From positions 868,001-932,000 of the forward strand of contig OZ037833.1 in the NCBI GenBank assembly GCA_964035575.1: a DNA stretch of 64,000 nt, written 5' to 3'. Each line of letters begins with the position of its first letter. Position 1 is the stretch's first letter. Shown in pieces: positions 43,496-55,000 of the stretch. A program made the position numbers and the translations under genes. Below the pieces are notes generated by a model. The model searched no databases. It was given only the letters and a program-made list of their open reading frames with translations, and was not told the DNA's origin. Source of the stretch: Rhynchopus sp. YZ270_cl-10. Its lineage: Eukaryota > Euglenozoa > Diplonemea > Diplonemida > Diplonemidae.

Positions 43496-44045
43496 CAGGG
43501 AAATAGCTTGGTTTTCTTCCAAAATCAGGAATTATGCGAAAACGAATTTTTTTTTCCGCCCGGTCGAAAGCGGTCGTTGCGCTTCGCGCAAGCCTCACTG
43601 AGTGGAGAGGCGAAAGGTCAATTTGCGAGATAACCAAAAACGGTATGTAATCCCTTATTACGGAGCTTGGTCTTGCACCTTACGTTCCACTAACCGTATG
43701 GAAAAAAATAAATGGCGCCGCAGGCGAAAAAAAATAGGGTACGGTGTAAAAATGCTGGTTTACAACCACACAGTCACTCAACAACCCTTTTTTGCGGAGC
43801 AAAAAAGGAAAATGGCGCCGCAGGCAAAAAAAAATTAAGGGGTACGGCACATCTGCAAGCGCAGCGAGCGAAAATTTTAAGGTTCCATCATTCCAGTCAT
43901 CTGGGAGATCTGGGGGTCCGCGGGCGAGGGTACCCCAAAAGTGCCCAAAAATCCCCTCTTTTTTTTTTTTTTTTTTTTTTTTTCCCCCAAAAAAATCCAG
44001 AATTATGCGATGTCGCATAATTCGGTATATGGAGCTATTTCCCTG
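43496..44045. mobile_element. hAT-like MITE, TSD CTCAGGAT
   Basis: 550 bp with CAGGGAAATAGCT inverted ends and an exact 8-bp duplication CTCAGGAT (43488-43495 and 44046-44053). Mini-hairpins: TTGCGC-TTC-GCGCAA (43577-43591) and CCTTTTTTGC-GGA-GCAAAAAAGG (43786-43808). The ATGGCGCCGCAGGC word occurs twice. Confidence 0.93.
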
Positions 44046-45461
44046 CTCAGGATCTTTAAAAAAGAGAGCAAACAGTACGTCTAGTAAAAAGGAAAAGTGT
44101 ATGAGATGAACCTAAGCCTCTCATGCTTAGTCACCTTTGACCAACCAATCAAAAAAAGGAAGAAGAGGTGGGGCCTTTGCCCTCAAAATCACCTGAAAAG
44201 TGAGCTGGTTTTTTGTCTTTGTTTAGAGATTCATCAATAAGGCATTTGCTTTCTTTCTCGAAATATATTTTTTTTTTCGTTTTCCAGTAGAAGTGGGGGG
44301 GGGGTGAGTAAAATCAAATGGCCGGTGAAGTAAAACCACAGTTAAGTCATTTACTGTAACCATCGTGAAAGAAAAAGCCCAATGGAATAATGAATGTGAC
44401 GGCTAAGGTAACATACATCAAACACAAAAGACCAACACTCCCACCATCCTAGTGTTTTTTTTTTTTTTTTTATCATTTCCTGGTAGGTCTTTTTTCTAAA
44501 CCCTTTTCTTACATTTAGAAACCTACTAAAAGGGAGGGGAGGTGGTGAGGGAATGGGAGATCACCTTGAGCAACAAAAAGAAAAAAGAAGAAAAAAAAAA
44601 ACTAGAAATTCTGAAATTTGAAACAAATGAGTGTGCTTCACGGGGGCACAGACACTGTAGAGGGTAACGAAAGTTTGACGTTTGACAAAAAAAGGGAAAT
44701 GGGGGGTGAAATTGGGGAGGAAATAAAAGTGCATTACAAAAAAAGCAAACAAAAAAAAAAAAAAACTGCGTTGTACGTGGATAGGTCAACTGTCCCAAAA
44801 TCCATTCAAGACACTCCCAAAGGAAAATTTGAGAATATTCGCACGGTTACCCCCTCACGTCGCAACAAAATGAAGAAAAAGAAATACAATGAAGATGCAC
44901 CACGCCTCTGCGTGGGTCATCTTCAATAAACGGCAACTATGAAAAGAAAAGAAAGGTATATTAAGATGCTCCTAAGCCTCTCGTTGCTTGGTCACCTTGA
45001 AGAAAATTTTTTGACTTGAAACACAAAAGCCCTTCTCGGCAAACGGTGCGTTGGTACGTAACCGGTGCACCGGTGCACCGAGAGTCGACCCCAATCATGC
45101 CATAGTCTTACATCCATTTCGAGGGTTACGCTTGAAGAAAGTGCGCAACACCATCCAACAATACAAAAAAACCTGAACGATTCCACTCTGTAAATTCTAA
45201 AAAAAATAAAAAAAATAAAAAAAATAAAAAAAAACGGGGGGAAGTATCAAAACGGACAAAATAGGGGGGACGAGGTTGATGACATGTTAAAACGCTTCCT
45301 CACCCCCCCAAAGATGACACACAGACCAGTTGTAAGATGAATCTGGGAGCGTCCGCGAAAGACCCCCCCCTAAAGCTAACATCCATGCTTATTGGTATTT
45401 CACTAATTAAAATTTTGGTATTTTATAAGATCTTTTTTTTTAAATGAACTCAGAGTTAAGT

Positions 45462-46078
45462 CAGAGTCCTAGCTTGCCTGGGTCAGTGGGTCAAGCTGAC
45501 CCAAGTGCCTGGGTCGCGACCCACGAAAAAAAAAAAAAAAGGGAATTAATTAATTTGGAATTGGGAAATTCTGATTTTTTCCCCTCTTTGGGGGGGCCCA
45601 CCACCTTTTCTGGGGTAAGAAAAAAAATATTGACAAAAAAATCCGGCACCGTCCAGGGCTGGACCCAATTTTTTTTGCCTGCGGCGCCATTTTTTCCTTT
45701 TTTGCTCCGCAAAAAAGGGTTCGTAGAGTGACTCTGTGGTGTAAAAAGCTACATTTTTACACCGTACCCTAATTTTTTTCGCCTGCGGCGCCATTTTATA
45801 TATTTTGTGTTGGGTGATCTATGAACGGGGAGTGATTTTTATGGTAAAAGTAGCGTTCCACTTAACGTTGTGAGCAACTCACTAGTCGTAGTGGCCAAAA
45901 TTTGTATCAGTCAAGAACTTGTCCATTTTTCTGAAATGACCCCACCACAGTGAGGGTAGAGCTCGGAAAACCCAAAAAAGCCAAGACAAGCCCCCCAAGG
46001 CCCAAAACCTCTGCTGACCCAAAAAAAAAATTCTGACCCAGATTTGGCATTTTTTTCCAAAACCAAGCTAGGACCCTG
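45462..46078. mobile_element. hAT-like MITE nested in the 1.67 kb element
   Basis: Ends CAGAGTCCTAGCTTG and CAAGCTAGGACCCTG; flanks share GTTAAGT. The unbroken right arm of the host element shows the empty site (TGAACTCAGAGTTAAGTTTC on the opposite strand). It carries CCTTTTTTGC-TCC-GCAAAAAAGG (45696-45718) and about 90 bp shared with 35612-35702. Confidence 0.9.
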
Positions 46079-46240
46079 GTTAAGTTTCTGAGTTCATTAA
46101 AAAAAAACTCGGTGAAAAATTCCGAGTAGGTATTAATTTAGATAGGAAAAGCTATGTCAACAGCTATGTGTCCCCTTATTTTCCCTGTAAATACTAAGGA
46201 TATAGGAAGGAATTCACTAATATCTGTCTCTAACCCATTA

Positions 46241-46776
46241 TCAAAAAGGGGGTAGGAAAGAAAGGGGTGGAGGCTTGTCGCCCCCTCCGAACACTCTAAA
46301 TAGAGCGCGAAAGAGCTTCACGCTCCGGGTCGTCTGCGGCGACGTCGACTTTCTCGCAGAAAACCCCCTTTTTTGAGTGACCCTATTGACCACCGTGATG
46401 AGTCTCTCCAAGAGTCCCAGACAATTGTCCGCCTGTTCCTCCTCTTCCTCCTCCGTCTCGCTGTCATTGTCCTCCTGGGGTGTCGCTGATGCAACTACAG
46501 GAGTAGTAAACGGCGGACACCCCTTTTCTCCTGGTGGTTCTCTTCTGCATATGGAGGGACATATGCTTCGAGCTACACACCTCGTGCATCCAGCTCCTCG
46601 CGTCCCACCCTTTGCCCCCCTGCCAGTGAACCCCTGCATACACCTGCAGCTCGGCGAAGTTTTTTAGGCCTCGGAAAGGCCGGGTTTTCAGCTCCTGAGC
46701 GAATGCTTTGGCTGCTGATTCCATTTCCCCCTGTTGTGTTGTTCTGTGGGTGGTTATATGGGTGTTTGTGAGGATT
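46241..46776 (-). pseudogene. Degraded or spliced ORF in the body of the 1.67 kb element
   Basis: Two overlapping minus frames look protein-like. One reads FAQELKTRPFRGLKNFAELQ and then VYAGVHWQGGKGWDARSWM. The other has an acidic run (ETEEEEEEQADN) followed by CLGLLERLITVVNRVTQK. They may be exons of one gene or a decayed element protein. No family is recognised. Confidence 0.3.
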
Positions 46777-47204
46777 TCCTTGTATATCCTTAGTATTTAC
46801 AGGTAAAATAAGGGGACACATAGCTGTTGACATAGCTTTTCCTATCTAAATTAATACCTACTCGGAATTTTTCACCGATTTTTTTTTTAATGAACTCAGA
46901 AACTTAACTCTGAGTTCATTTTAAAAAAAAATCTTATAAAATACCAAAATTTTAATTAGTGAAATACCAATAAGCATGGATGTTAGCTTTAGGGGGGGGT
47001 CTTTCGCGGACGCTGCCATCTACATTACGTGTATGCACATCATTTGCCAAATGTTCCGCCAACAAAACAAAAATTTTCACTGAAAAAAAAAAAAAAAAAA
47101 AAAAAAGTTTGCACCTCGTGCATACTTGTAGCTAACTAGCCGTGGTACGTGGCGATTTTGTTTCCCAAAAGAAAGAAAAAAATCGGCCGGAAAGAAATTT
47201 TTTT

Positions 47205-47635
47205 TACCCAGGAAAAAAATTTTTACCCAGGGAAATAAATTTCCCTCAGGCACTAAATTTGCCTCAGGAAATAAATTTCCGCCAGGAAATAAATTTGCCC
47301 CAGGAAATAAATTTACCTCAGGAAATAAATTTACCTCAGGCAATAAATTTGCCTCAGGAAATAAATTTCCCCCAGTAAATAAATTTCCCTCAGGCACTAA
47401 ATTTGCCTCAGGAAATAAATTTCCGCCAGGAAATAAATTTGCCCCAGGAAATAAATTTACCTCAGGAAATAAATTTACCTCAGGCAATAAATTTGCCTCA
47501 GGAAATAAATTTCCCCCAGGAAATAAATTTCCCTCAGGAAATAAATTTGCCTCGGGCAATAAATTTGCCCCAGGAAATAAATTTCCCTCAGGAAATAAAT
47601 TTCCCTCAGGCACTAAATTTCCCCCAGTAAATAAA
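47205..47635. repeat. 18-bp minisatellite, unit GGAAATAAATTTCCCTCA
   Basis: About 23 copies with point variation (GCCTCA, CCGCCA, ACCTCA). The unit is a multiple of three, so both strands stay open, giving PQEINF or LFPEGN peptides. The minus ORF 47077-47613 is probably an artefact, although a real repeat protein cannot be excluded. Confidence 0.9.
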
Positions 47636-47774
47636 TTAACGCGCTGTTGCCCTGTTTCTCAGCAACAAGCGTCACAGATTCAAGAGAAAACGGAGGTGTT
47701 CCTGCTGATGGCGGAGGAGTTGGAAAACGTCGCTCCCCCCGTATTTGTTTCCGGAATTGAGCTTCTGAGGACCT

Positions 47775-47795
47775 TTTTCGCGCGAAGCGCGAAAA
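47775..47795. repeat. 3-nt-loop mini-hairpin outside a recognised element
   Basis: TTTTCGCGC-GAA-GCGCGAAAA, with perfect 9-bp arms. It is the same type as those in the hAT-like elements and nearly the same as 1968-1988. It may mark an undetected or decayed element around 47640-47830. Confidence 0.7.
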
Positions 47796-49080
47796 TTTTT
47801 TTTTTGCCAAAAAGAAAGAAATTGGGCGTGGAATTCTAAAATTTTTCGGGAAAAACGGCATATTTAGCGATAAGTATGACCTCGTGTGCAGTACCGTCTC
47901 CGCATCCCTCCATGAAATATGTGAGGGAGAGGCGAGGGGGGAAAAGGGGAAGTATGGGGTGGGGTGGAGAAGCAGCGAAGACTAAACCGATTCTGTTCCC
48001 AAGATGTATTGGAGACCACTGAGAAAGCATGAACATTCGTCTTCTAATTGTTTCGTTTTTTCCCCACCCCTGCCGCCATGGTTGTGGATAGAACAGAAAA
48101 AAAAAGAAAAAGAAAATAAAACTGAAAACTAACACTCCTGGTAGTCAGCGTCACGCCTACTACGGAAGGTTACAATGGAAAAAAAATACCTTTTCTGCAT
48201 TCGATATTTGGTAGGAACGCAACAATAATTCGATAAAAAAAAGGGAGAAAAATATGAGAAAGATGACATCCAAACCTGGGAGATGGCAGATTCAGCCAAA
48301 AGCCGGTTGCTTTATTTGTTTTTTGTCACCTTTTCTGGATAAATACTCCGTTTTATTGTATTAGTGCAAGGCTTAGCTCCACTATTATTTTTTTTTCTTC
48401 TGTTTTTTCCCGCTGTTGCTGGGGAGGGAATATGGCGACGTACAAGACAACTTCCAGAGGTGTATGCTATGTCTGAAAGAAACGTCTCATTTTGTCAAGG
48501 AAGACACAGTTTGGTAACAAGAAAGAAAGAAGAAGAAAGATTTGTGAGACGAACCAAAGCACCTCCAGTGCTTGGCCAGCTTGCAAAAAAAAAACAACCG
48601 TCGATTGCAAATCGACAACTTGACAAACAAACAAAAAAAAGAAAAACTCGCACTAGGGTAATCAAACCTTGTGTATCACGAGTCTGTGTTAGCCACTCAT
48701 CGACAGCCCCCCCTTTTACCCTCCATTGTCACTGGGTAAGGTGCGTCACATGTCACTACCTTTGCGTATCGTTGGCAAAGGTAAGAGTGCAACGCATGCC
48801 CACTGAACAGGGTTGGGACAATGGGGGGTGTGGTTCCACACCGTTGTTTGCTTGGCAATAAGATGAAATCGGGTGGGGTTCCCAGTGCACGCCTGAGGGG
48901 AAGAGGGAGGGGAAGGGGAAGGGGTGGGGTGGGGGGATGAATTCAGAAGTGTGTATGTGTTACCGGCAGGTTTAACTGGCGGTGAGACACTGTTGTGAGT
49001 TGATCAAAAGAAAAGTTTTGTAAAGAAAAGATGAACCGAAGCCTCACTGTGCTTCGGCCAAAAGTGGATGTGACAAAGAC

Positions 49081-52000
49081 TTAGATGTCGTCGCTGTCAT
49101 GTGAGTTGCGAGGGTTGGCAGACATCTCAAGAAGCGGCTCCTCAGTGCCTCCTGCTGCACTGCTCTGGGGCGAGCGTTCCGACTGTGGTGGTGTGTGGTG
49201 TGTGGGTGAGTGGGGGGGTGCGTCTCTACATACCATGCCGTAGTCGTCTTCGTTGTCGCCAACCTCAGCCTGGAACTGCTTGTTCCACTTGTTGTCGTCC
49301 GCGTTGTTCTGCTGCTGCTTCTGTCTGAAGCGGAACAGGAGGAAGGCAAGCAGGAGGCAGCAGCTCAGGAGGAGGAGGAGAAGCAGCCACCACCAGCACT
49401 CCCAGAAGGTGCAGTCGTCGTCGTCGTCCTCACCCTCGCCAATCGGACGTGCCGGGGCAGATGTGTTCCATTCCGGTGCCCCCCTGACGTAGTCGCAAAG
49501 GCCGTAGTAGCTCTCGTACACACACTCGGGTGCAGCTGTGCACTCCTCAGCACCCAGCGTCGCGCACACAACACCTGTGCACACTGCCGGTGCCGTCGTG
49601 GTCTTGTTCCCGGTGCCGCCCTTGCATGCGCACATCCAGTCACCCTCAACCGTGACGTCCGGGTCGTAGCAGTCCTGTCCGGCCTCCTTGCACACGTCCT
49701 GCTCGCACGTCTTGCACTCAGCCTGGCACTCGTCAATCCCACACTCCGCAGGGCCCATGAGCCCGTTCGTCCCTGTCTTCGGTGCCACACAGCTGCACAT
49801 CCAGGTCCCGTCCTGTGCCACGTCCGTGTCGACGCACGTCTGCTCCACTGCAATGCACACAGCTGCAATCTCCGGCCTGTCGCACTCCCCAACAAAGACG
49901 CACTCCGCAGGCTTCATCGTCGCACTTCCAATAGCAGGGGCCGGGCATCTGCAGATCCAGTCGTCTGTCGACTCTGCTGTTGTGTCAGGGTCGAAGCACA
50001 TCTGCCCCTTCTCGTGGCACAGCTGCATGTGTGCGTCCGTCAGACACTCGTTGATCTTGCACACTGCTGCGTGGCCAATGGCCGAACCCAGGGCAGGGCG
50101 CACGCAGTGGCACTCCCAGTCGTTCAGGCTTGTGTCGCTTGGGTGCAGGTCCACGCACTCCTGGCCCTTGTCTGTGCACTTCTGCAGGTTCTGTGTCTCG
50201 AGACACTCGTCCTGCACGCACACTGCGCGCTGCAGCACACCAGACCCAATAGCCGGGGTAAGGCACTTGCACATCCAGTCGCTGAGCTTGCTGGAGGACG
50301 GGTCGACACACTGCTGTCCCTCACAGGCGTAGCCGTGTCCGTCTCCCTTCCTTGCGCACGTCGGGCATGTCGCCAGGCACTCGTCAATCACACAGGTCGC
50401 AGCCTCGTTGAGCCCAATAGCCTTTTGCGTGAAAGGAGACATGCAGTGGCACACCCAGTCGCCCGCCAGCTCCGGGTCCTCGTCGTAGCAGTACTGTCCA
50501 GCCTTCAGGCAGGTCTGCTTGTTCGCCTCAATCTGGCACTCGTCGTGGCCGTCAAATTTGCAAACTGCGGGTGCCATGTCAGCCTTGCCTGACCCCGAGA
50601 GACACTGGCACTCCCAGTTGTCCTTCGAGAGTGCTTCCGTGTCTTTGTCAAAGCATGCCTGGCCGGCGGCAGAGCACACAGTCGTCTGCTTGCACTCATC
50701 CACAGCGCACTTTGCCGGGGAAAGAATATGGTAGTCCTCAGAGGTTGTGCAGTGGCACTCCCAGTCACCCTGCACACTTGGGTTGTGGTTAGGGTCGTAG
50801 CAACGCTGGCCAGCGGCAGCACAGATGTCGACAAACTCGCTCACAGGTGCGCCTGCAGGGGCAGGTGCACGCTCGTTCGCACACGTCTGCTGCTTGCTGA
50901 TAAGCGCACTGCAGACACCGCTCTTCTTGTTGAAGGCACTGTCGGCAACAATGCACCAGTCTCCCTCCTTTGCCTTGTCCGGGTTGCAGCATCCTGTGTT
51001 GCAGTTCTCGTCAAGGCCGGGGCCGCCGCCGTTGATGCCGCTGACCTTCCAGCCGCACGCACACTCGCAGCCGTCGTTCGTGTAGCGCTTGAAGTTGTCG
51101 CACTTGCGTGCACCTGTCATGGTGATGGCAAGGCACTCGTCCACAAGGCAGCTGTCAACAGCACGCGCAACGGCCGCTGTTGTCGACGGGGCCTGGCACA
51201 TGCACACCCAGTCACCCAGGCTCTGCACAGACAGGTTCGGGTCCTCGCAACGCTGGCCCGCACCCGCACAGACGTTGACAGCCTTCTCGTTTGTGCGCGC
51301 GCACGTTGCACAGATGTCCTCGCACTCGTCGATCATGCACTGTGCAGGGGCACGCACCCCAGCAGTGCCACGGTACGGCGGCATGCACCCACACCTGAAG
51401 TCGTCTGCCGACGAGTTCCCTGGGAAGCAGCGCTGGCCCGCGTCCGCGCACACGTCCAAGTTCGCAGCGTCCTGGCACGCCCCCGTGTACGTGCACGATG
51501 CAGGTCCGGCGTACATGTATCCCGACGAAGGTGCCGGGCAGTTGCACGTCCAGTCGTTCAGACTCGCCGCAGCAGTGTTCTGGTCAATGCACACCTGTCC
51601 CACCACTGTGCACTTCCCGCCGTACAGGTTGCACTCGTCAAGCAGGCATGTAGCAGGTCCGGCCACGGCCTTGCCAGCCGCAGGCGCAATGCACTGGCAC
51701 ACCCAGTCTCCGCTTGTCTCGGCATGCATGTCCGGGTCAACGCACTCCTGGCCCTTACCCTCGCACGTCACTCCGTTCAGCGTGCACTCGTCAACCATGC
51801 ACTCCGCCTTGTGGAGAGCAGCCTCTCCCTTCCCGACCTCGCACACGCACGACCAGTCGGAACGGCTGTCCGGTGACTTGTCGTGGTCCACGCACTTCTG
51901 CCCGGCCTGCGTGCACATGTGCACCGACCCCTGCTGCGCACACGTCGTGCACTCCGCCACGCACTCGTCCAGCACACAGGATGCTGCCTTCCCAGCAGCC

Positions 52001-55000
52001 TCACCCACGAAGGGCGGAATGCACCTGCACGACCACACGTCCTCCTTCTCCACGCACATCTCGAGCGGCCCGCATGCAGACCCGAACTGCGCACACAGTG
52101 TGTCCTGCTTGCAATCCGTCGACGGGGCACCCCTGTTCGGCTCCCCAGTACCGTCCGCACACTGGCACACCCAGTTCCCAAACTCCGACGCCACACCCTG
52201 CTGAGGGTCGAGGCAGGTCTGTCCCTTCGCCCCACACACCGCGTTTCCGTTCGGCTTCTTGCTCCACGTCTCTGGAGCCGTGCACTCGTCGACCACGCAC
52301 ACTGCCGCCTCACGCTGTCCCGCGGTTCCGTGGTACGGGTACATGCACTCGCACACCCAGTCCCCGGTCTTTGTGTAGTCCTTGTCCACACAGTGCTGCA
52401 CCTCCGCCCCTGTTGTGTCCTTCACACGCGAGCACGCCGCACGGTTCTCTGCGTTGTAGCACTCGTCCACGCTGCACACAGCCGCCGCACCCACCATCTC
52501 CCCAGACGCAGGCGCACGGCATGAACACTTCCAGTCCGCAATGCTTGTCGCTGCTGTGTCCGGGTCCATGCAGTCCTGCTCCGCAGACGCGCATGCGTGT
52601 GTCAGCGACCCTGGCTTCGTTGCACACGACGCGCACGTCGCACGGCACTCGTCCAGCATGCACACCGCCACTGCCCCCTTGGTGTGTGATCCTGCCTCGG
52701 GCGACACGCAGCGGCACTCCCAGTCGTCCGCCACAGCCGGGTTCGGGTCCACACAGGTCTGTCCTGCCTTCGTGCACACCTCTGCGATCTCCTGCTTCTC
52801 GCACTCCCCCGTGTACACACACGTCGCTGCCTTCGCAATAGCGAAGCCCTCTGCAGGCGCCACACAGCGGCACTCCCAGTCACCACGCACCTGTGCAGAC
52901 GTGTCCTTGTCGAAGCAGGTCTGCCCCAGCTTCGTGCACTCGCTTCCGGCGAACAGGCACTCGTCAAACTTGCAGTCCGCAGCCCCGAGCATCTTGCTCC
53001 CCGTCCAGGGCTCGTGGCATGCGCACATCCAGTCGTTCAGCGAGTCTCCGGCCGTGTTCTTGTCTGTGCACGTCTGTTCCGCAGCTGCGCACACCTTTGC
53101 CTTCTCGTCTGTGTCACACTCGTTCACGGTGCACACCGCCACTGCCGCCACCGCCGACATGTCCGACCCGGCACACTTGCAGCGCCAGTCTCCCTTCCCG
53201 GTCACAGGGTTCATGCTTCCCTCCTGGCACGTCTGTCCCGCCTTGTCGCACACGTTACCGGCACCGTGGTCGGCACACGTCGCACAAACCGCCGTGCACT
53301 CGTCGAGGATGCACACTGTTGCCGCTCCCACCTTCGTCGGCCCTGTCTGTGGCTCAATGCACGCGCACGAGCCGTCTTCCAGAATGCTGGCCGCGGGCAC
53401 GCACGCCTGTCCCAGGAACGTGCACGTGTCGCCGTGCTGCACGCACCACGAGCTCGGCGGCAGCACGCACTTTGCGGCCTTCCCCTTCGCCACCTTCGGT
53501 GTCTCACCCGGCTTCGCCGAGCACGCGCACGTCCAGTCTCCGGTGCTGCGTGCGTCCGTGTTCGGGTCCTGGCACGTCTGTCCTGCCGACGTGCACACCG
53601 CAGCCACGTCTGTCTCCAGGCACTCGTCACGCAGACACGTTGCAAGCTTCCCCGTCACACGCCCGATGCCCGGTGGCGGGCACACGCACTCCCAGTCGTT
53701 CAGCCCCCCAAGCACCGCCTTGTTCGGGTCGTTGCAGGTCTGCCCGGCCGCACCGCACAGCTGTGCCAGGCGTCCGTTGTTCATCTTGCACTCGTCCAGC
53801 GTGCACACGGCCACAGATGCCACAGACTCCCCAACGGCGTCTCCAACACACTTGCACATCCAGTCCTCAACGTCTGCCGGCGACGTCGACGACTCCACGC
53901 AGTGCTGTCCAGCCACATCGCACAGGTTTCCGAACCCCTTGTCCGCACACGTCGGGCACTCCGCCGTGCACTCGTCCAGCACACACGTCGCCGTCGTCAT
54001 GAGAGCAGGCACACCCGTCGCCGGGTCCACGCACTTGCACACCCAGTTCCCAGTCACAGCTGCGTCCGGGTCGTAGCACGTCTGCCCCATCTGCTCGCAC
54101 ACCTCCGCAATGCTTGCCGTCTCGCACTCACCCACGTACACGCACGTCGCAACCTTCCCGGTCGCAGACCCTGTCGCAGGCGACGGGCACACACACTCCC
54201 ACGTGTTCTCCGTCGCCTTGTCCGCGTCCTTGCACAGCTGTCCCGCCGCAGAGCACACCTGCCCGTTCTTCTCGCACTCGTCGATCATGCACGACCCAGC
54301 CTTCCCGACACTCGGGTCTCCGCTCGCTGGCGAAACGCACTCGCACCGCCAGTCACCAGAGCTCGTCGCACTCGTGTCCGGGTCGACGCACACCTGGCCC
54401 GCCTTCGTGCACAGGTTCTCCGGCTTCGCCGGCGCCACTCCCGACGCCAGCACCGCGCACGTCTGCACCATCTTCCCCGCAGTCACGAGGTCCTGGCACA
54501 CGGCCGTCGTCTGCACAGGCTCCAGCAGGCACCACGCCCCCGACGCCACGACGTTCGGGTTGCAGCACCCAGCCAGACAGCCCACCTCAATACCAGCACC
54601 GTGTGCCCCGGGGTACTGAGCCGCATCCTGCACCTGCCAGCCACACTGGCACGCACACCCGTCGACCGTCGTCCGCGGTGTGTCATGGCACGTGTGTGCA
54701 CCAAAGTTGCTTGGCTGCCAGCACTCGTCCACCTCGCACGTCGCAGGGCCACCAAGCGCAGCCTTCTCCCCTGCCGCACACTGGCACTTCCAGTCACGTG
54801 TGCTCTCCGGCGACGTGTTCGGGTCCGTGCAGAGCTGCCCGGCCTTCGCACACACGTTACCACCCCCGCTGTCCGCGCACGACGTGCACTGCTCCACACA
54901 CTCGTCCAGCACACAGACTGCTGCCGCCGCCACAGCAAAGGTCTTCCCCTGCGCGCAGTGGCACTCCCAGTCACCCTTGTTCGTCGGCTGCGGCTTAGGG

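Larger units (their letters stand above)
45345..47017. mobile_element. 1.67 kb TIR element with about 240-bp inverted arms, TSD ATCT
   Basis: The outer ends GGGAGCGTCCGCGAAAG and CTTTCGCGGACGCTGCC are flanked by ATCT (45341-45344 and 47018-47021). The arms stay inverted through TAAAGCTAACATCCATGC, TGAACTCAGAGTTAAGT and GCTATGTCAACAGCTATGTG to about 46206 and 46777. A hAT-like element (45462-46078) interrupts the left arm. The left flank TTGTAAGATGAATCT looks like a family A half-repeat, the probable target. Confidence 0.88.
40345..49080. other. Intergenic spacer, 8.7 kb
   Basis: The longest gene-free stretch. It holds a GGTGTGAT fragment (40660-40731), a composite repeat (40931-41056), a family L element with an inserted hairpin, hAT-like elements at 43496 and 45462, the 1.67 kb TIR element, an 18-bp minisatellite and repeats of families A, B, C and E. 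47840-49030 has nothing beyond two family A-like hairpins. Confidence 0.75.

Noticed and set aside
47077-47613. 178-codon minus ORF with NLFPEG repeats
   Set aside because: It is produced by the 18-bp minisatellite, and the opposite strand is equally open. No signal or flanking non-repeat coding sequence supports a gene.
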